64,000 nucleotides of DNA, from assembly GCA_002292375.1 (NCBI GenBank), contig DBBV01000017.1, positions 203,315-267,314 of the forward strand, written 5' to 3'. Source of the DNA: Methylococcaceae bacterium UBA975. Lineage in GTDB: Bacteria > Pseudomonadota > Gammaproteobacteria > Methylococcales > Cycloclasticaceae. A model generated the notes under the pieces. That model worked only from the letters and a program-made list of their open reading frames with translations, was not told the DNA's origin and did no database searches. A program made the position numbers and the translations under genes. Shown in pieces: positions 46,077 through 53,852 of the stretch (position 1 is its first letter; each line of letters begins with the position of its first letter).

Positions 46077-46538
46077 CTACACTTCATAAGGGTTATCAAT
46101 ACCAATACTATTGAGTAATTTTATTTCCAAATTTTCCATCACCACCGCCTGCTCTGGCTCTACGTGATCATAGCCTTGTAGGTGCAAACAACCATGAATA
46201 ACCATGTGCGCCCAATGCGACATTCTAGGTTTTTCTTGCTGCTTCGCCTGTTGCTCTACAATGGCGTCGCAAATCACTAAGTCGCCTAATATGTCACCTG
46301 TTAGGGCCTCAGCCGGGATACCGTCAGGCATCTCGAAAGGAAAACTCAATACATTGGTCGCACCCTCTTTTTCACGGTAGGTTTGATTTAATTCTGCAGA
46401 TTCTACTTTATCGACGATTCTAATGACCACATCGGCGCCTTGACGCGCTGGCTCTATCGCCAAGTCGACCCATTGGTTAAACTGCTCTTGGCTCGGTAAG
46501 GACTGGCTAGTACTTACTATTTGAATTTCGACCGTCAT
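46077..46538 (-). CDS. ybeY: Endoribonuclease YbeY
   Basis: A 153-residue zinc-dependent single-strand RNase involved in 16S rRNA 3' end maturation and ribosome quality control. The metal site is HGCLHLQGYDH with three histidines (near 114-124), and NQTYREKEGATNVLSFPFE is the conserved substrate region. It overlaps ybeZ by four bases. Confidence 0.97.
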   Translation of the reverse strand: MTVEIQIVSTSQSLPSQEQFNQWVDLAIEPARQGADVVIRIVDKVESAELNQTYREKEGATNVLSFPFEMPDGIPAEALTGDILGDLVICDAIVEQQAKQQEKPRMSHWAHMVIHGCLHLQGYDHVEPEQAVVMENLEIKLLNSIGIDNPYEV

Positions 46539-47497
46539 GACGGATTATGTTTCTCATACGCTGCGACAATTTTTTGCACAATCGGGTGCCGCACCACATC
46601 ATTGCTATCGAACTGAGTAAAACTGATCCCCTGAATACCCTGTAAAATATTAAGCACCTGCTTTAGACCTGATTCAGTGTGTTTTGGCAGGTCTATTTGT
46701 GTCACGTCACCGGTTACCACCACCGTTGAACCAAAGCCAATTCGGGTGAGAAACATTTTTATTTGCTCAGGCGTGGTGTTTTGCGCTTCGTCTAAAATAA
46801 TAAACGCTTCATTCAAAGTGCGTCCTCGCATAAAGGCTAATGGTGCTATTTCAATTATATTCTTTTCAATTAAACGCTCCACCCGTTCCACCCCTAACAT
46901 CTCGTACAAGGCATCGTATAGTGGCCGTAAGTAAGGGTTGATTTTTTCACTTAAATCGCCCGGTAAAAACCCTAGACGCTCACCGGCTTCTACCGCAGGC
47001 CGCGCCAAGATAATACGTGCTACTTTTTCTGCTTCTAATGCTTCCACTGCACAGGCAACAGCCAGATACGTTTTACCGGTACCCGCTGGACCTATACCAA
47101 AAACAATGTCGTTTTTTGGCATACTTTTAACGTAACTGCGCTGATGACCACCACGCGGTTTAATGATTTTTTTTCGCGTCCGGATGACTGTCGTGTCATC
47201 AAGCACGGCTTCTTTGCTTATTGCCATTTGGCTTTCCTGTAGGAGTAAATGAACCTTTTCGGGCGTTAAGTGATCCATTTCGGTACATTTGTAAAGGTAC
47301 TGTAAGGCCGACACCGCAATAATAACGTCATCTTTATGCCCACTGACATTGAAATGATTACCGCGATTTTTAACCTCAACGTGTAAGCGCTGCTCTAGTT
47401 GAATTAGGTGTTCGTTAAATTGGCCGCATAGATCAGCTAAGCGTTTATTATTCGCGGGGGCAAGATTTAAGTCGACAGTTGTTGGTTGACTGTTCAA
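46535..47497 (-). CDS. ybeZ: PhoH-like ATPase YbeZ
   Basis: A 320-residue P-loop ATPase of the PhoH family that partners YbeY in RNA processing. Walker A is GPAGTGKTY near 137, Walker B is AFIILDEAQNT, and GERLGFLPGDL and RGRTLNEAF are typical. It starts one base after the miaB stop, so miaB-ybeZ-ybeY-corC-lnt form an operon. Confidence 0.96.
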   Translation of the reverse strand: MNSQPTTVDLNLAPANNKRLADLCGQFNEHLIQLEQRLHVEVKNRGNHFNVSGHKDDVIIAVSALQYLYKCTEMDHLTPEKVHLLLQESQMAISKEAVLDDTTVIRTRKKIIKPRGGHQRSYVKSMPKNDIVFGIGPAGTGKTYLAVACAVEALEAEKVARIILARPAVEAGERLGFLPGDLSEKINPYLRPLYDALYEMLGVERVERLIEKNIIEIAPLAFMRGRTLNEAFIILDEAQNTTPEQIKMFLTRIGFGSTVVVTGDVTQIDLPKHTESGLKQVLNILQGIQGISFTQFDSNDVVRHPIVQKIVAAYEKHNPS

Positions 47498-47498
47498 A

Positions 47499-48872
47499 TT
47501 AGGAAACTGACAGCCTCTCGTTGTTTTCTACCGCCGACTTTAAATCAACCTTTATTACCCGACCTCTCAATGAATTAGGCAATGCCTCAGTTATCAACAG
47601 GTCAACAAATTGCCCCGCCAAGCGCGTTGGCCCTGCAAAGTTAACGACCCGGTTATTTTCTGTTCGCCCGGTCATTTGCAATGAATTTTTCTTCGATTCG
47701 CCTTCAACCAACACCCGCTGTACTGTGCCCACCATAGCGTCAGAAATCTTCGCGGTTTGTCGCGCAATAATTGCCTGTAAACGCTCAAGCCGTTGTTTCT
47801 TTATATCCAGACTGATCTCATCGGGCATATCGGCAGCAGGCGTCCCTGGGCGAGCGCTAAAAATAAAACTATACGACAGATCAAAACCAATGGTTTCTAT
47901 CAACTTAATCGTCTGTTCAAATTCTTCCTCTGTTTCTTGTGGGAAACCGACAATAAAGTCCGATGAAAAACACATTTTAGGCCGTATTTTTTTTAACCGT
48001 GCCAACTTGTCTATGTACATCTCAATCGCATGCCCACGTTTCATTCGTGCTAGCACGCTATTGCTACCACTTTGTACCGGCAAGTGCAGGTGGTCGACCA
48101 ATTCGGGTATATCTTCATACGCCTGAATCAGGTTATCGCTAAATTCTTTCGGGTGCGAGGTGGTATAGCGAATTCGGTCAATGCCTTCGATCGCAGCGAC
48201 GTAATGCAGCAGTAAAGCAAAGTCGGCACTGTCACCATCGGCCATTTCACCGCGGTAAGCGTTTACGTTCTGACCAAGCAGGTTAACTTCTCTCACCCCC
48301 TGCGATGCCAAACTGGAGATTTCAGCGATAACATCATCAAGAGGCCGGCTCACCTCTTCGCCACGGGTATAAGGCACAACACAAAAAGTACAATACTTAC
48401 TGCAACCTTCCATAATTGAAACAAAGGCTTTGGGACCATCTGCGCGCGGTTCGGGCAGATTATCAAATTTCTCGATTTCGGGAAAAGAAATATCCATTAC
48501 TAATTTCTTTTTGGTCTGCGCTAAGTCCAGCATGGCTGGTAAACGGTGTAAGGTTTGCGGACCAAAAACCACATCGACGTAAGGCGCACGACGACGAATA
48601 ACCTTACCCTCTTGACTGGCAACGCAGCCACCTACGCCGATTAACAGGTCTTTATTGCGCTCTTTAAGCGGTCGCCAACGGCCGAGCTGGTGAAACACCC
48701 TTTCTTGTGCTTTTTCGCGAATCGAGCAGGTATTTAACAACAGCACATCGGCTTCTTCTTCGTTGTCAGTTAACACCATGCCATGCGAAGCCGCCAGCAC
48801 ATCAGCCATCTTTTCAGAATCATAGTCATTCATCTGACAGCCGTGGGTTCGTATAAATAATTTTTTAGTCAT
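47499..48872 (-). CDS. miaB: tRNA-2-methylthio-N6-isopentenyladenosine synthase
   Basis: A 457-residue radical-SAM methylthiotransferase acting on i6A37 of tRNAs. The N-terminal auxiliary cluster uses cysteines in THGCQMND, LLNTCSIREK and GVGGCVAS; the radical-SAM cluster is in CSKYCTFC near residue 156. A C-terminal TRAM domain begins near 380 (RVLVEGESKKNS). First gene of the miaB-ybeZ-ybeY-corC-lnt run; the 51-base gap upstream separates it from the ABC system. Confidence 0.97.
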   Translation of the reverse strand: MTKKLFIRTHGCQMNDYDSEKMADVLAASHGMVLTDNEEEADVLLLNTCSIREKAQERVFHQLGRWRPLKERNKDLLIGVGGCVASQEGKVIRRRAPYVDVVFGPQTLHRLPAMLDLAQTKKKLVMDISFPEIEKFDNLPEPRADGPKAFVSIMEGCSKYCTFCVVPYTRGEEVSRPLDDVIAEISSLASQGVREVNLLGQNVNAYRGEMADGDSADFALLLHYVAAIEGIDRIRYTTSHPKEFSDNLIQAYEDIPELVDHLHLPVQSGSNSVLARMKRGHAIEMYIDKLARLKKIRPKMCFSSDFIVGFPQETEEEFEQTIKLIETIGFDLSYSFIFSARPGTPAADMPDEISLDIKKQRLERLQAIIARQTAKISDAMVGTVQRVLVEGESKKNSLQMTGRTENNRVVNFAGPTRLAGQFVDLLITEALPNSLRGRVIKVDLKSAVENNERLSVS

Positions 48873-48923
48873 ATTGAAGCGAATTTTACCACATCACTGA
48901 CAAATAAAACCAAGCTAAACGCC

Positions 48924-49733
48924 TTAACGAGGACCCGTGGTTTTTTTCACCATCATGCCTTTTGACGGGTTATAACCCCAAACTGCAAGCAGCATAAATA
49001 CAACAAATGCCAGCAAGGTATACACAAAGGCATAGACATTTAACTGCCCGTACAGGGCAAAACGAACAAATTCCACTGCCTGTGAAAAAGGGTTATAACT
49101 AGCCAAGCTGAACAACAGCAAACTCGACTCTTTGATCTTCCATAAGGGGTATAAGGCCGTGGACATAAAAAACATCGGGAAAATGACAAAGTTCATCACC
49201 CCCGCAAAGTTTTCTAATTGTTTGATAAATGATGACAGCAACATACCTAATGCACCCAACATCAAACCCGACAAAATAAGGGCCGGAAACAAGCTTAAAT
49301 ACCCCAACCAAGGCGCTTGAATATCATAAAACCAGGCGATCAACAAAAACACGTACACCTGTAAAATTGACACAAACGTCCCCGCCAATAACTTACTGCT
49401 CAGTAGAAACCAGCGCGGCAAGGGGCTGATCAATAAGGTTTTCATACTACCCATTTCGCGGTCGTATACCATCGATAAGGAGCTTTGCATACCATTGAAC
49501 AATTGGATCATGCCGATCAGACCTGCGGCAATATATACCTCGTACAAAATATAGGTTTGATACGGCGGTATAATGGCAATTCCCAGTGTTGAACGAAAAC
49601 CCGCAGCAAAAACAAACAACCAGACCAAGGGCCTTACTAAGGCAGCAACAAAGCGTTCACGTTGACGTAAAAACCGCCATAACTCCCGTTTCACGATACC
49701 CTTTAGGGCAATAATGGCATGCCTAAATGTCAT
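48924..49733 (-). CDS. ABC-2 type permease of the PQQ-alcohol-dehydrogenase-associated system
   Basis: The chosen ATG at 49733 overlaps the stop of the ATPase gene by four bases (ATGA) and gives 269 residues; an in-frame start further upstream adds only unrelated sequence. Six membrane helices of the ABC-2 fold are visible, with the amphipathic EMGSMKTLLISPLPRWF after the second helix. It matches the permeases described for PQQ-dependent alcohol oxidation clusters (PedC-like). It likely exports or removes a small molecule, but no substrate is known. Confidence 0.85.
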   Translation of the reverse strand: MTFRHAIIALKGIVKRELWRFLRQRERFVAALVRPLVWLFVFAAGFRSTLGIAIIPPYQTYILYEVYIAAGLIGMIQLFNGMQSSLSMVYDREMGSMKTLLISPLPRWFLLSSKLLAGTFVSILQVYVFLLIAWFYDIQAPWLGYLSLFPALILSGLMLGALGMLLSSFIKQLENFAGVMNFVIFPMFFMSTALYPLWKIKESSLLLFSLASYNPFSQAVEFVRFALYGQLNVYAFVYTLLAFVVFMLLAVWGYNPSKGMMVKKTTGPR

Positions 49734-50476
49734 ACGTTGTGCACCTGCGTCAGTTGTTGGAACGCCTGCGAAATAGACTCTACTCCTTGCGCCTGACAAA
49801 CACTTTCGACGCCACCTTGTGCTTGAATTTTTCCTTGATGCAGCACAATCACTTGGTCTGACGGGTAGACTTCATCGATCAAATGAGTCGCCCACAACAC
49901 CGATAATTGGCCGTTACTGCATAAATCGTGAACATGCTGAACGATGCCCTGCCGGCTCGTTACATCCAGCCCCACTGTCGGTTCGTCCAGCAACAACAAT
50001 GACGGTTTGTGTAACAGGGCACGCGCAATTTCTACACGCCGACGATGGCCGCCGTTTAAACTGCTTACCTTTTCATCTTTGCGGGCAAACATACCTTGCC
50101 GCTCTAACTCTTCTTGAATACGCAAGCTCGCTTGCCCGCGACGCATACCGTGTAATGACGCATGGTAATAAAGGTTTTGTAGCACACTTAAATCCATGTC
50201 CAGTGTACTTTGTTGAAACACCACGCCTAATTGAGACAACGCTTGACACGATTGACGTTTAATATCGAACCCGTTGATAAAAATATCCCCATCGCGCGTG
50301 TCAAATAAATGCGTAATCAATGAAAACAAGGTGCTTTTACCTGCGCCATTAGGCCCTAATAAGATGGTGCACTCACCTGCGTTAACAGAAAAATTGATAT
50401 CGCTTAAAGCCGCCTTATTGCCATAGGCATAACTTAATGCGTTTACCCTCAACGAAGCCTCAGTAACACCCATCAT
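49730..50476 (-). CDS. ABC ATPase of the PQQ-alcohol-dehydrogenase-associated system
   Basis: A 248-residue ABC ATPase from the ATG at 50476, which overlaps the beta-propeller stop by four bases. Walker A is GPNGAGKST near 36, the signature is the degenerate LNGGHRRR, Walker B is LLLLDEPTVGLD, the H-loop is WATHLIDEV. Histidine in place of glutamate/glutamine in the signature is worth noting. Four genes with 4-base overlaps or short gaps form a single operon here. Function in alcohol catabolism is by family association. Confidence 0.88.
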   Translation of the reverse strand: MMGVTEASLRVNALSYAYGNKAALSDINFSVNAGECTILLGPNGAGKSTLFSLITHLFDTRDGDIFINGFDIKRQSCQALSQLGVVFQQSTLDMDLSVLQNLYYHASLHGMRRGQASLRIQEELERQGMFARKDEKVSSLNGGHRRRVEIARALLHKPSLLLLDEPTVGLDVTSRQGIVQHVHDLCSNGQLSVLWATHLIDEVYPSDQVIVLHQGKIQAQGGVESVCQAQGVESISQAFQQLTQVHNV

Positions 50477-51429
50477 TGTTTTACTGCGATACCCCATGGG
50501 TAACGACCCACGCGTAGCGACTTAGTTACCTTAAGGTTTTCTACGTCGATGATGGAGATATCATTGCTGACACCGTTTGTCGTGTACAAGCGTTTCAAAT
50601 CTGGCGAAAAAGCCAAATTCCAAACCCGCTGCCCAACCAATAGATATTTCTTTACCGTCATGGTTTGTATATCCACCACCGCCACTCTATTCGCTGGTCC
50701 GAGGGCGACAAACAACACCTTATCATTCGGGTGCACCAGTACCCCGACGGGTTGAACCAGTGATTTATCCACCCCCGGTATACTGAAATGCAACTTCGCT
50801 TCGACTTGTTTACTGCTGACATTAATGTGCGATAAGGAGCCGCCAATTTCAGAGCTCACGAACAAGCGCTGGCTATCGTTGGAAAATGCCGCTGCCCGAG
50901 GCCTGGGGTCGACTAAGGTATTGGCTTTAATGGTTTGATCTAAGGGGTCTATCCAATGCACCATATTGGTCGTTTCGGAGGTATTAACCACCCATTGCCC
51001 ATCAGCGCTGACCGCAACGCCTTCTGGCTCCACACCCACCGGAATTTGCTGAATGACACTTTTTTTATTTAGGTCGATAACGGTGACTAGGTTATCGTCT
51101 TCATTCGACACGTAAAGCCATTGGTCGTTGGGATGAATGGCGAAGGTTTCGGGGTCTTCTCCCGAAGGCAGTTCACCAACAACTTCAAGCGTGCTCGCGT
51201 CGATTATTTGGATCGTATCGTCATCACTGCTGGCAACGTACAATAAGGTTTGCTGCTTATTTAGCGCGATGCCCCTGGGCCGTTGGCCAATTGTTACGGT
51301 TTTTAACAATGTGCCCGTTTCACCATTAACAACGGCCAGTGCATTGTCTTTTTCTAAGGTGATAAACAAAGTATCGGCTAAACTGCTTGCCGACAAAATA
51401 ATGAGTGCGATTAACAGGTATTTATTCAT
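50473..51429 (-). CDS. Beta-propeller protein of the PQQ-dependent catabolism-associated type
   Basis: A 318-residue exported protein: signal peptide to about residue 18 (ILSASSLA), then seven YVTN-like propeller blades with repeating patterns such as IGQRPRGIALN, SGEDPETFAIHPN and VGVEPEGVAVSADG. It corresponds to the beta-propeller protein found in PQQ-dependent alcohol oxidation clusters and should act in the periplasm. It could bind PQQ, a metabolite or a dehydrogenase; nothing in the sequence decides. Confidence 0.85.
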   Translation of the reverse strand: MNKYLLIALIILSASSLADTLFITLEKDNALAVVNGETGTLLKTVTIGQRPRGIALNKQQTLLYVASSDDDTIQIIDASTLEVVGELPSGEDPETFAIHPNDQWLYVSNEDDNLVTVIDLNKKSVIQQIPVGVEPEGVAVSADGQWVVNTSETTNMVHWIDPLDQTIKANTLVDPRPRAAAFSNDSQRLFVSSEIGGSLSHINVSSKQVEAKLHFSIPGVDKSLVQPVGVLVHPNDKVLFVALGPANRVAVVDIQTMTVKKYLLVGQRVWNLAFSPDLKRLYTTNGVSNDISIIDVENLKVTKSLRVGRYPWGIAVKQ

Positions 51430-51456
51430 TTAATAACAAAGTCTTTAACGGTTAGC

Positions 51457-52632
51457 TTATTTTTGGCATTGGCTTTCAGGCCTATCATACCCCACCGTAT
51501 CTAGGTATGTATGCGGGTGGAGAAATTCTTTATGCGGTAAAACCGACACAATGGAGCGATCGGTGGCGAGCAAAATAGGCTGTCTTAATTGTTGGCTCCA
51601 AGGTCTAAATGATAGTTTAGTGCCTTTAAACCCAGCCAAACTGAACTGGTCGCTGCGCATGAACGACCGAACATCATCGGTTTTTATTGATTGACCGCGG
51701 GTCACCGCTTCACCTAGGCTACGTACTGCCAACCAAGCCGCGTAGTCGACATCCGTCATCCAACGACCTGCTTGCTTATAAAAACGATTTTGCATTTGCG
51801 CCGCCCCCCAACGTTCGTGTGTTCTATGCCACGCCCTAGGGACCGCCCCTTGGCTGCCTACAATCGGCCGAGGCAACCAGCTGTTCATCGATAAATATTC
51901 ACCAAACAACCCTTTGATATCTGCCACAACAACCACGTCGTATTCTGGACCTTGAGTAAACACGGGTATTTCTGCTTGCGCAGTACGGCGTGCATCATGC
52001 TGAAACGCCCATGTTTTTTCAGCCACCAAGCTCATCCCAAAGCGTTTTGCAGACCGTTTTAGCGCCTTGCTAAACGCCAAATCCTCATGGTCACTTCCGT
52101 TGATCAAAAACCATTTCGTCCAACGTTTTTTGAGCATAAATTGGGCCAGCGCATCGGCTCGCATAGCATAACTGGGAATGGTATGAAAAACACTGTCGTT
52201 ACAACTGGCAAAGCGTAAGGCATCATCAGACGCAGACACGTTAAACAAGAGCACCTTATGCTCAATGGCCAGTTGTGCAATAGGTGATAACGTTGCCGCA
52301 CGGAGATCGGTTAAAACGTAACGATAACCTTCGTCCACCAGTTGCTTAAAGGCGACTGCCACATCCGCCGTAGCTGGGGCCTCTATATAACGTAGCGCAT
52401 AACGGTGGCCCGTAAATTGCCCCGTTGCATTATTATCCTTAACACCCAAGCGAGCACCTTGTATTCCCTCGTCGGTCAATACCGCATCCAAGTTGGATAA
52501 GGCGGGCTGTTTTTCCTTTGCCTGGGACAAAAAAGCCAACTTAATATCAATGGTTTGTGCGCACACAGCGCCCGAACACACCATCAGGCAACAAAGCCAA
52601 ACGATTATTTTTTTACTTTTTGTTATTAACAT
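51457..52632 (-). CDS. ABC substrate-binding protein of the PQQ-alcohol-dehydrogenase-associated system
   Basis: A 391-residue periplasmic protein with a signal peptide (to about residue 26, ending GAVCAQ) and a type I periplasmic-binding fold resembling branched-chain amino-acid receptors. Segments such as YRYVLTDLRAATL, LLFNVSASDDALRF and WLPRPIVGSQGAVPRAW fit the receptor family associated with PQQ-ADH clusters. First gene of the four-gene operon, 28 bases before the propeller gene. A binding partner cannot be read from the sequence. Confidence 0.82.
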   Translation of the reverse strand: MLITKSKKIIVWLCCLMVCSGAVCAQTIDIKLAFLSQAKEKQPALSNLDAVLTDEGIQGARLGVKDNNATGQFTGHRYALRYIEAPATADVAVAFKQLVDEGYRYVLTDLRAATLSPIAQLAIEHKVLLFNVSASDDALRFASCNDSVFHTIPSYAMRADALAQFMLKKRWTKWFLINGSDHEDLAFSKALKRSAKRFGMSLVAEKTWAFQHDARRTAQAEIPVFTQGPEYDVVVVADIKGLFGEYLSMNSWLPRPIVGSQGAVPRAWHRTHERWGAAQMQNRFYKQAGRWMTDVDYAAWLAVRSLGEAVTRGQSIKTDDVRSFMRSDQFSLAGFKGTKLSFRPWSQQLRQPILLATDRSIVSVLPHKEFLHPHTYLDTVGYDRPESQCQK

Positions 52633-52984
52633 TATTATTTACCAAGCATAAACAGTCATTTAAAACATCGCTAAAAATCCTTGCATCTTTTGACGCGCAC
52701 GTCGTTCAACCCAACAAGGCCTATATTATCTGAATTAAAGCGAGTCGCTGACCTATAATGACAAAAATTTTAGGCAAAAAAAAGCGACCCATAGAGAGTC
52801 GCCAAGAGGAGGAGAACATCATTACGTCATGTGCGAGTCTTAAAAAAAACCGCAGTAACAATGTAGAAAGCATGATATATTGCTATGCAACATAGGTCAA
52901 CCCTAATTTTATCAAATAATTAAATTATTTTTTTAACTGATTGAAAATTATCATTATATTTTATTAAGGACACACGGTTTACGC
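52633..52984. promoter_or_regulatory. Divergent control region with palindrome, hairpin and possible leader peptide
   Basis: A 352-base gap with no normal gene. On the plus strand, AGCGA-G-TCGCT (52739-52749) is a perfect 11-bp palindrome five bases before TATAAT (52754-52759). Then come eight A residues, a small GCGAC/GTCGC hairpin (52784-52802) that reads as a weak terminator on the minus strand, and the strong ribosome site AGGAGGAG (52807-52814) with no ATG at proper spacing. A 24-codon frame from ATT at 52821 to TAG at 52895 follows. An AT-rich stretch holds TTAACT and TATATT with 16-base spacing (52933-52960), a possible promoter for the hydrolase. Confidence 0.4.
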
Positions 52985-53815
52985 ATGAAAATACCTCGCT
53001 CTTTCAATCACCCTAGCTTGGATGTTATTGAAGTCCAACCTGCTCAAAACAAACACAGACCTCTCCTATTTATCCACGGCGCTAATATGTCTGCTTGGTG
53101 CTGGAATGAGCAATTTATGCCGTTTTTTGCCAACCTCGGATACCCGTGTTATGCCCTTAGTCTTCGTGGTCACGGCAACAGTGGTGGCCACCAACAATTA
53201 GCAACTAATAGTATCGCCGACTATGTCACTGATGTTCAGCGTGTAGTCGAACAACTTGATGAACCACCCATTTTAGTCGGCCATTCTCTCGGCGGACTGG
53301 TGGTACAAAAGTACATTGAGCACAACAAGGTGCCCGCCTGTGTTTTATTGGCAACTGTCCCAGCCGATGGCATGCTTCCTTCACTGATGGACTTAGCACT
53401 ATATAATCCGAGTTTTTACACACAATTAAACCTAATACAACTTTTGGGCACCTGGTCAACTGCCGTAGACGTAGCAAGAAAAGCCATCTTTTCTGGTCAC
53501 GTTGACGATGAAGTGGTGATTCGCTATTGCGCTCAGATGCAGCCTGAATCGCCTAAAGCCTTACTCGATGCTCTGTGGCTCGGTCTGCCTAATAAAAAGA
53601 ACCCCTTTAAGATACCCATGCTTGCGCTTAGCGCCGATGAAGATACGTTTTTTAGGCCTGAACACATCAAGCAAACAGCTAAGGCTTACGGCGCTGAGTA
53701 TGCCAATATGAAAGAGACCAGTCACGCCATGATGTTGGACTCGCATTGGCAGCAAAGCGCCGATACAATTAAACAGTGGCTACATCAACTGCAACTTGAA
53801 ACCGCACCGGGCTAA
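52985..53815 (+). CDS. Alpha/beta hydrolase
   Basis: A 276-residue alpha/beta-hydrolase. The oxyanion region HGANMSAWCW is near 31-40; the nucleophile elbow GHSLGG places the serine at S101. The acid is in LSADEDTFF and the histidine in TSHAMML near the C-terminus. The fold includes esterases, lactonases and C-C hydrolases of aromatic degradation; no signature chooses among them. No signal peptide. It converges on the glutamate dehydrogenase gene. The ribosome site is distant (AGGA about 15 bases upstream). Confidence 0.82.
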   Translation: MKIPRSFNHPSLDVIEVQPAQNKHRPLLFIHGANMSAWCWNEQFMPFFANLGYPCYALSLRGHGNSGGHQQLATNSIADYVTDVQRVVEQLDEPPILVGHSLGGLVVQKYIEHNKVPACVLLATVPADGMLPSLMDLALYNPSFYTQLNLIQLLGTWSTAVDVARKAIFSGHVDDEVVIRYCAQMQPESPKALLDALWLGLPNKKNPFKIPMLALSADEDTFFRPEHIKQTAKAYGAEYANMKETSHAMMLDSHWQQSADTIKQWLHQLQLETAPG

Positions 53816-53824
53816 ATCGCCCGG
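53807..53824. repeat. GC-rich hairpin between convergent genes
   Basis: CCGGGC and GCCCGG (six pairs, six-base loop) form a hairpin across the hydrolase stop codon. It has no T run on either strand, so it may be a weak bidirectional transcript end or processing site for the hydrolase and glutamate dehydrogenase genes. Confidence 0.35.
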
Positions 53825-53852
53825 CACGACATACCTGAATCACCACAAACGC

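Noticed and set aside
47521..48126. 201-codon plus-strand open frame antisense to miaB
   Set aside because: It lies wholly within miaB, shows no family features, and is explained by codon bias of miaB.
52784..52802. Minus-strand intrinsic terminator in the 52633-52984 gap
   Set aside because: Stem of only five pairs; the eight-T run fits, but there is no minus-strand gene upstream that it would end, so it is kept only as part of the regulatory region.
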